Assembly (NCBI GenBank): GCA_900548305.1
Contig: URJZ01000040.1
Coordinates: forward strand, 1 to 8,572
From: an uncultured Oscillospiraceae bacterium
GTDB taxonomy: Bacteria > Bacillota > Clostridia > Oscillospirales > Acutalibacteraceae
Length of the DNA stretch: 8,572 bases
Direction: 5' to 3'
The first letter of the stretch is position 1. Each line of letters begins with the position of its first letter. Below are positions 4,902 through 8,572 of this stretch, piece by piece. Below the pieces are notes generated by a model, which saw only the letters and a program-made list of their open reading frames with translations, was not told the origin of the DNA and made no database searches. A program made the translations under genes and the position numbers.

Positions 4902-5406
4902 ACAATTTCCTCCATTACAAAAAGTAACATCTCATTTTCGTGGCATTTGTTATGAATGAAAAATTTTGTGTTTCTTTGAAATCGTATCTCTTCCGCTTCC
5001 ATATTATTCTTCCTCAAATCCTTACCGTTTTTGGACTGAATAGATAAGCGTATGATAGTACTGTCCTGATTCAGAATCTAACATTGAGGAGGATGTAAAC
5101 GCAGGATATGGTACCATCGTCCCAACTCGATGTAAACGGATGTAAATTCTTGAATTCTTTTGCATCATCGAAAAAATCAAAAGTGAAATCTCATATCACT
5201 TCCCCCGTATACTTTGGGAGTTTGTATAAGGCTATATCGATATTGTACATGAATTCTTTTTCATAAGATTCTAACGCTAACCCTTGCCTTAGCTTTCAAT
5301 TCAAAGTATCGCTTTCACCACTTAACTATCTGAATAAAGCGGAGGCTTCCTTATTGCTTAGTATAGCACTTTGGGCAGAGTTTTCAACCTTTTCTATTTG
5401 CCTACC
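4898..5406 (-). pseudogene. ADP-ribosyltransferase domain of a MuF-type phage toxin, broken
   Basis: Read across three frames, this stretch yields about 150 residues of an ART domain. Frame one (5406 to about 5140) gives NSAQSAILSNKEASALFR, stop, LSGESDTLN, stop, KLRQGLALESYEKEFMYN, IDIALYKLPKYTGEVI, stop, then DFTFDFFDDAKEFKNLH. Frame two gives RVGTMVPYPAFTSSSMLDSE (the STS-like motif) and QYYHTLI. Frame three gives QSKNGKDLRKNNMEAEEIRF and QRNTKFFI (the ExE region), ending at the TGA 4900-4898. Lesions are TAG 5328-5326, TGA 5298-5296, TGA 5193-5191, a 10-bp tandem duplication at 5127-5146, and a second shift near 5045. ART domains of this kind transfer ADP-ribose from NAD to target proteins and are found at the C-terminus of phage MuF head proteins. 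The MuF part is gone: the frame begins within 25 bases of the late-regulator stop. Confidence 0.8.
5127..5146 (-). repeat. 10-bp tandem duplication in the ART remnant
   Basis: Minus-strand units TTTACATCCG (5146-5137) and TTTACATCGA (5136-5127) are adjacent and 8/10 identical. Ten bases shifts the frame by one, just where the ART reading moves from frame one to frame two; removing one unit joins FKNLH to RVGTMVPYPAF. A third copy of TTTACATC lies at 5099-5092, encoding FTS of the STS-like motif. Confidence 0.65.
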
Positions 5407-5429
5407 TTAACGATATCATAACTTTCATA

Positions 5430-5846
5430 TCAATTACTATCAACTCTTAATTTACGCAGCGCCTCACCATGTAGCTTACAAACCCATTGATAGGTATAAT
5501 GCATATTCACTGCGATTTTTTCCCAGGTCAATCCATTGATATACCGATACCGCAAAAGCACTCTTAAAGTGTCATCTTTTACAGTATACAGTGCTTTCTC
5601 AATGTCTTCTTTTACTTTATAAAGTAAATCTACCTTTTGATTTATTTTGTTTTCTTGGGCTTCTAGTTTTTCAATGGTTGACTGCACCTTATCGCTTGTT
5701 CCTGTACCTTTGGGCATATTGCTGTAGGTAGGGGTTATCTTCGTTCCAAGAGCAAATATCTCACTTTTCTCAAGTAGAAGCTGGTTAATTTCCATATCTA
5801 TCTGTTGATATCTTTTCAAAAACTTTACTTTTTCTTGATATGTCAT
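5430..5846 (-). CDS. RinA/ArpU/DUF1492-like phage late transcription regulator
   Basis: The protein has 138 residues, starting MTYQEKVKFLKRYQQIDMEI. The ATG at 5846 overlaps the upstream stop (ATGA) and has AAGGAAGAG just before it. A longer open frame from 5945 was rejected because it only reads through the upstream gene. Residues about 10-35 and 60-95 look like coiled helices. The C-terminal 40 residues (LLRYRYINGLTWEKIAVNMH, then QWVCKLHGEALRKL) form a sigma-70 region-4-like helix-turn-helix, as in DUF1492 (PF07374) and ArpU/RinA-type activators. Such proteins switch on late packaging and structural genes and usually sit just before the terminase. Here the terminase is deleted and the ART remnant follows within 25 bases. 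Confidence 0.8.
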   Translation of the reverse strand: MTYQEKVKFLKRYQQIDMEINQLLLEKSEIFALGTKITPTYSNMPKGTGTSDKVQSTIEKLEAQENKINQKVDLLYKVKEDIEKALYTVKDDTLRVLLRYRYINGLTWEKIAVNMHYTYQWVCKLHGEALRKLRVDSN

Positions 5847-6052
5847 TTTCTTCTCTTCCTTTCTACAATATCTGCTATCAATGAAATGATGCAAAATACC
5901 AACACCGTGCCTGAAATAACGGTTCCTGTTAAAAAAGCCCACCAATACTGAAACGCTATCATAAGGGGAGTATGTAAAGCGAGCATGATTGTGGCTGCTA
6001 GCCCGACAAAAGAAATGATGATGCCTAGGATAAATCCAATCTTATTTTTCAT
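5843..6052 (-). CDS. Small two-helix membrane protein
   Basis: This 69-residue protein has a short basic N-terminus (MKNK), a hydrophobic segment at about residues 5-27 (IGFILGIIISFVGLAATIML) and a second at about 38-61 (FLTGTVISGTVLVFCIISLI). The C-terminus is highly charged (DIVERKRRK), which predicts both ends in the cytoplasm. The start overlaps the end of the upstream gene by 11 bases, and its stop overlaps the start of the regulator, so all three are probably translated from one message. I do not recognise a family. A holin is possible from topology alone, but holins lie in the late lysis module, not between primase and late regulator, so I leave it unassigned. Confidence 0.7.
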   Translation of the reverse strand: MKNKIGFILGIIISFVGLAATIMLALHTPLMIAFQYWWAFLTGTVISGTVLVFCIISLIADIVERKRRK

Positions 6053-6266
6053 TGCACACCCACTCTCTCAACGCTCCGACACACTTGCTGATGTTGGGAA
6101 TTTCTATATTTGTTCCCCACATATCACAGTGAATTTGCGCAGATACTTTGTAAAACATATGGTGAAATGTCGTTAGGTAAAATCTTTCTTCCTTGCAACT
6201 TGGGCACGTTAGCCGATTGCCCTTTTTTTGATTGCACACCGTTTCCGCTTCTCTTCTCAGCGTCAT
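6042..6266 (-). CDS. Small Cys-containing protein, possible zinc ribbon
   Basis: This gene encodes 74 residues. A CPSC knuckle (Cys21, Cys24) in RLTCPSCKEERFYLTTF is followed by a second possible ligand pair around IHCDMWGT (His46, Cys47), so a zinc-ribbon-like fold is plausible. The ribosome site (AAGGGTG) is moderate, nine bases before the ATG. The gene overlaps the membrane protein gene by 11 bases and follows the primase after a 131-base gap. A seven-A run lies near codons 13-15. With six A, an alternative upstream frame (RVMINDAEKRSGNGVQSKKG) would join the same body, so a homopolymer shift changing the N-terminus cannot be excluded. No family is recognised with confidence. Confidence 0.6.
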   Translation of the reverse strand: MTLRREAETVCNQKKGNRLTCPSCKEERFYLTTFHHMFYKVSAQIHCDMWGTNIEIPNISKCVGALREWVCNEK

Positions 6267-6283
6267 TTATCATCACCCTTTCG

Positions 6284-6389
6284 GTGTATGGATGTACCGT
6301 TTCTATTCTTTTATAAAGAGTGTTTCAAAAAAATATATATGATATATAGGAAGTAATATGAAATCCACTAAAACAATACATCCATACAC
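6284..6389. repeat. 13-bp perfect inverted repeat, 80-bp AT-rich spacer
   Basis: GTGTATGGATGTA (6284-6296) and its exact complement TACATCCATACAC (6377-6389) flank an AT-rich 80-base spacer between the primase stop and the Cys-protein start. Similarity extends outside the core with scattered transitions. The spacer contains an alternating TATATATGATATATA tract (around 6333-6348) and no gene. The arms could be operator or replication/recombination protein sites; the function is unknown. Confidence 0.7.
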
Positions 6390-6397
6390 TAAATTTA

Positions 6398-8572
6398 TTA
6401 CACAATACTAATATTGTAAGGTATATGTTTCTTTTTTAAGGATACCCCCATATAATATTGACCGTCTTTTTTTCTAATTTTTTGGAACTGATTTGAAATC
6501 TCTCTTCCAAATCTGGTATTGCTCATACCGTCATACTCGCCGTTTTCTTTTGCCCACTCTTTATAAGCACGATACAACTGACTCGCTTGAATCTCTCCGC
6601 AATCATCGCAGCAAGCATCTAAAAAATAGCTGATCACGTCCATTTCCGATTTATAACGATTGGTTGCCTGCTGCACAGATGTTGGCATTTTCAACCCCTC
6701 TCGATACCACATTAAACAACCCTCTACAGCCCAGTTCAGGATAGCCGGCAGTTCTTGTCTAAGCTTATATTTTAAATTTTTATCTATTGTTTCGTCCGGT
6801 ATCGTAGCTGTAAATGGGATTAACATAATCCTACGCCAAATACCAATGTCTGTACCTCTGATAATGGGTTTGTGATTGGTACCCATCCATAATTTAAACT
6901 CCGGTGAAAACTCAAATTCGTTGCCATATAGTTTACGTGCAGTTACTCTGTCGCCGCCTGTCAACTGTTTTAACAAGCCCTCATCTAGCCGCATACCATC
7001 GTTCGGTTCAACACTTGTGACAAATCTGGCACCTTTTAATCTGGCAATATCACTATTCGCGCCACCGGACTGCTTTTTTATCATGAGGGTTTCCGGTTGG
7101 ATATTCACCGCATAATCCCCCATCATATGACTAATGGTATCTAAAAACGTACTTTTACCATTACGCCCGGTACCATAACAAAAAAAGGCACATTGTTCTA
7201 CTGTGGAACCTGTTAGAGAGTATCCAATTGCTTTTTGTATAAACCGTATCAGTTCCTTATCATGATGAAAAATATCGTTTAAAAACTGATTCCAAATGGG
7301 ACAATCAATTTTTTCAGTAAATTCTGCCAGCCCTATTTTTGTAATAAATTGATTTGGGTCGTGAGAACATAATTCACCCGTCCTTAAATTGACAATTCCG
7401 TTTACCGTATTAAAAAGAGAGATGTGTGTATCTAACTCTGAATGTAACACGGGAACGAAATGTTCCACTTCCTTTAACGCTGCCGTTTTCGCTTTACTGC
7501 TGCGCGATGTTTTTATATGTTTGCGGTACTCTTTTAACCTCTCTTCATCCTCTGAATACAATATCATTTGTTCCGGAGACTTCATAAAGTCAAGCATTTC
7601 ATCAACCATACGTTTTGTTTCGCCAGTATCATCTACCTTCCATCGTCTTCCGTCGTAATACATCCAAGTTTTATCTGTATAACTATATCGAATAGATGCT
7701 CCGAATAAGTCGTACATACGTTGCGCATTCCCTGTATCATCGAATGTATAAACTTTTTTGGGCTCTGGCTTTTTCATTCCTATGGATACGATATAGTTCT
7801 GTTGAGGCTCATAGATAGCGCTGCATTGTTTTACCGCTTTATGTAATGTGATTTTTCCATATGTACTGCCATTTTGTTTTCTATCCCATTTGTCACGCAT
7901 TAATCCGGAAGAACGAAATATCTGATCCATAAAAGCTTCATCACATCTACACCAAAATGCAAGCATATTGCAAAAACTCATATCCGCTTCCGATTGTGAG
8001 GTAAAATAAGTGTCCCATTTTCCGGCGTATAAATCGGAAAATACTTTTCCTTGTTTTGATTTTTCAGCAAGTTGCAATACTTCTGCCTCTGACAAATTCA
8101 GCGGTATGGTACGAATGATTCCTGTAGTAGGGGCACTGCCGGAACCAATATATTTTTCATGCAAATATTTTATTTTTTCTGTACCATGATTGATGTCAGC
8201 ATATTCCGAGCATATATTACCGGTCATAATAAAAAAGCGACCTTCTGAATACATTTCAACGTTCTTTTTTCGTCTTCCTGTTTTCGGCAGACTCCCCTTA
8301 CAAATAATATGAATCCCATTGCCACTCTGCGAATACTCGCTATATGATTGCAAACTATGAATAAACTCGGCAACGATATTGCCATTACCGCCTGTTTTAT
8401 AATCTTCAATCTCATCTTGTACATTGTCTATGTCTACACCAAAATATCCATTTGCAAACATAAAACCAATACCGGAATAATATTGAGAGCAACCAACAGC
8501 AGTATCAAAATCACACCATGTATCCGGATTATTACTTTGTGCTCCACCTCCTGTCATAGCGTTTATTGGCAT
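6398..8572 (-). CDS. Phage D5-type primase/helicase, 5' end outside the window
   Basis: At least 724 residues. The N-terminal part is an archaeo-eukaryotic-type primase-polymerase domain: GVDIDN (45-50, metal-binding acidic pair), SGNGIHI (83-89) and EMYSEGRFFIMTG (106-118). The C-terminal half is a D5/poxvirus-type superfamily 3 helicase. It has Walker A GTGRNGKST (467-475), a Walker B-like FVTSVE (517-522), LLKQLTGGD after it, sensor KLWMGTNHKP (560-569) and arginine finger WRRI (579-582). It primes and unwinds DNA at the phage origin. The frame is still open at the window edge. The first visible residues (PINAMTGGGAQSNNPDTW) match a segment that is normally preceded by a few dozen residues, so the visible Met is probably internal. 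No stops or lesions are seen, unlike the structural genes. Confidence 0.92.
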   Translation of the reverse strand: MPINAMTGGGAQSNNPDTWCDFDTAVGCSQYYSGIGFMFANGYFGVDIDNVQDEIEDYKTGGNGNIVAEFIHSLQSYSEYSQSGNGIHIICKGSLPKTGRRKKNVEMYSEGRFFIMTGNICSEYADINHGTEKIKYLHEKYIGSGSAPTTGIIRTIPLNLSEAEVLQLAEKSKQGKVFSDLYAGKWDTYFTSQSEADMSFCNMLAFWCRCDEAFMDQIFRSSGLMRDKWDRKQNGSTYGKITLHKAVKQCSAIYEPQQNYIVSIGMKKPEPKKVYTFDDTGNAQRMYDLFGASIRYSYTDKTWMYYDGRRWKVDDTGETKRMVDEMLDFMKSPEQMILYSEDEERLKEYRKHIKTSRSSKAKTAALKEVEHFVPVLHSELDTHISLFNTVNGIVNLRTGELCSHDPNQFITKIGLAEFTEKIDCPIWNQFLNDIFHHDKELIRFIQKAIGYSLTGSTVEQCAFFCYGTGRNGKSTFLDTISHMMGDYAVNIQPETLMIKKQSGGANSDIARLKGARFVTSVEPNDGMRLDEGLLKQLTGGDRVTARKLYGNEFEFSPEFKLWMGTNHKPIIRGTDIGIWRRIMLIPFTATIPDETIDKNLKYKLRQELPAILNWAVEGCLMWYREGLKMPTSVQQATNRYKSEMDVISYFLDACCDDCGEIQASQLYRAYKEWAKENGEYDGMSNTRFGREISNQFQKIRKKDGQYYMGVSLKKKHIPYNISIV

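Noticed and set aside
5191..5328. Recoding of TGA/TAG as amino acids in the ART stretch
   Set aside because: TGA is the normal stop of several intact genes here (late regulator, 78-residue protein, membrane protein), and the region also has two frameshifts.
5843..6052. Holin call for the two-helix membrane protein
   Set aside because: Topology alone fits many small proteins; its place between primase and late regulator is not the lysis module.
6400..6417. Palindrome at the end of the primase gene (ACAATATTAGTATTGT)
   Set aside because: The stem is only 6 bp of A/T-rich pairs with no following T run, so it is too weak to call a terminator.

Overview
The window is low-GC Firmicutes DNA, probably from a Clostridia-type gut anaerobe. 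The evidence is strong AGGAGG-type ribosome sites, consensus sigma-A promoters, Gram-positive siphophage protein families and a lipoprotein with Ltp repeats. I can only infer the lineage; no host housekeeping protein is present to fix it.

Layout, left to right. At 10-199 is an intact tRNA-Leu(GAG) gene on the plus strand, with a perfect promoter and its own terminator. Everything after it lies on the minus strand and is a decayed siphophage-type prophage, so phage gene order runs from high to low coordinates. The order is a D5-type primase/helicase (cut by the window's right edge), a small Cys-rich protein, a two-helix membrane protein, a RinA/ArpU/DUF1492-like late regulator, a broken ADP-ribosyltransferase (ART) domain, two small intact genes and a terminator. 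It continues with a Gp20-type scaffold, a broken minor capsid protein 2, minor capsid protein 3, a tail tube protein, two tail assembly chaperone-type proteins (the second is Gp15), and finally an Ltp-family lipoprotein with its own promoter and terminator beside the tRNA.

Compared with the usual order in such phages, three blocks are missing: small/large terminase, portal and most of the MuF head protein (between the late regulator and the ART domain); the major capsid protein and first connector (between scaffold and minor capsid 2); and the tape measure plus all distal tail and lysis genes (between Gp15 and the lipoprotein). The element cannot make a virion. What remains intact looks like lysogenic cargo (the Ltp lipoprotein), replication/regulation genes, and a tail-core cassette.

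The most interesting region is 4354-5406. The stretch after the late regulator, which has no long open frame, resolves into the C-terminal ART domain of a phage MuF-type polymorphic toxin when read across three frames. It has three in-frame stops (one exactly where the catalytic arginine is expected) and two frameshifts. Its stop codon overlaps the start of an intact 78-residue gene, followed by an intact 82-residue gene and a terminator: a toxin/immunity-like arrangement in which the toxin died and the partners survived. The decay also has a signature: short tandem duplications of 10, 14 and 15 bp sit at three of the lesions.
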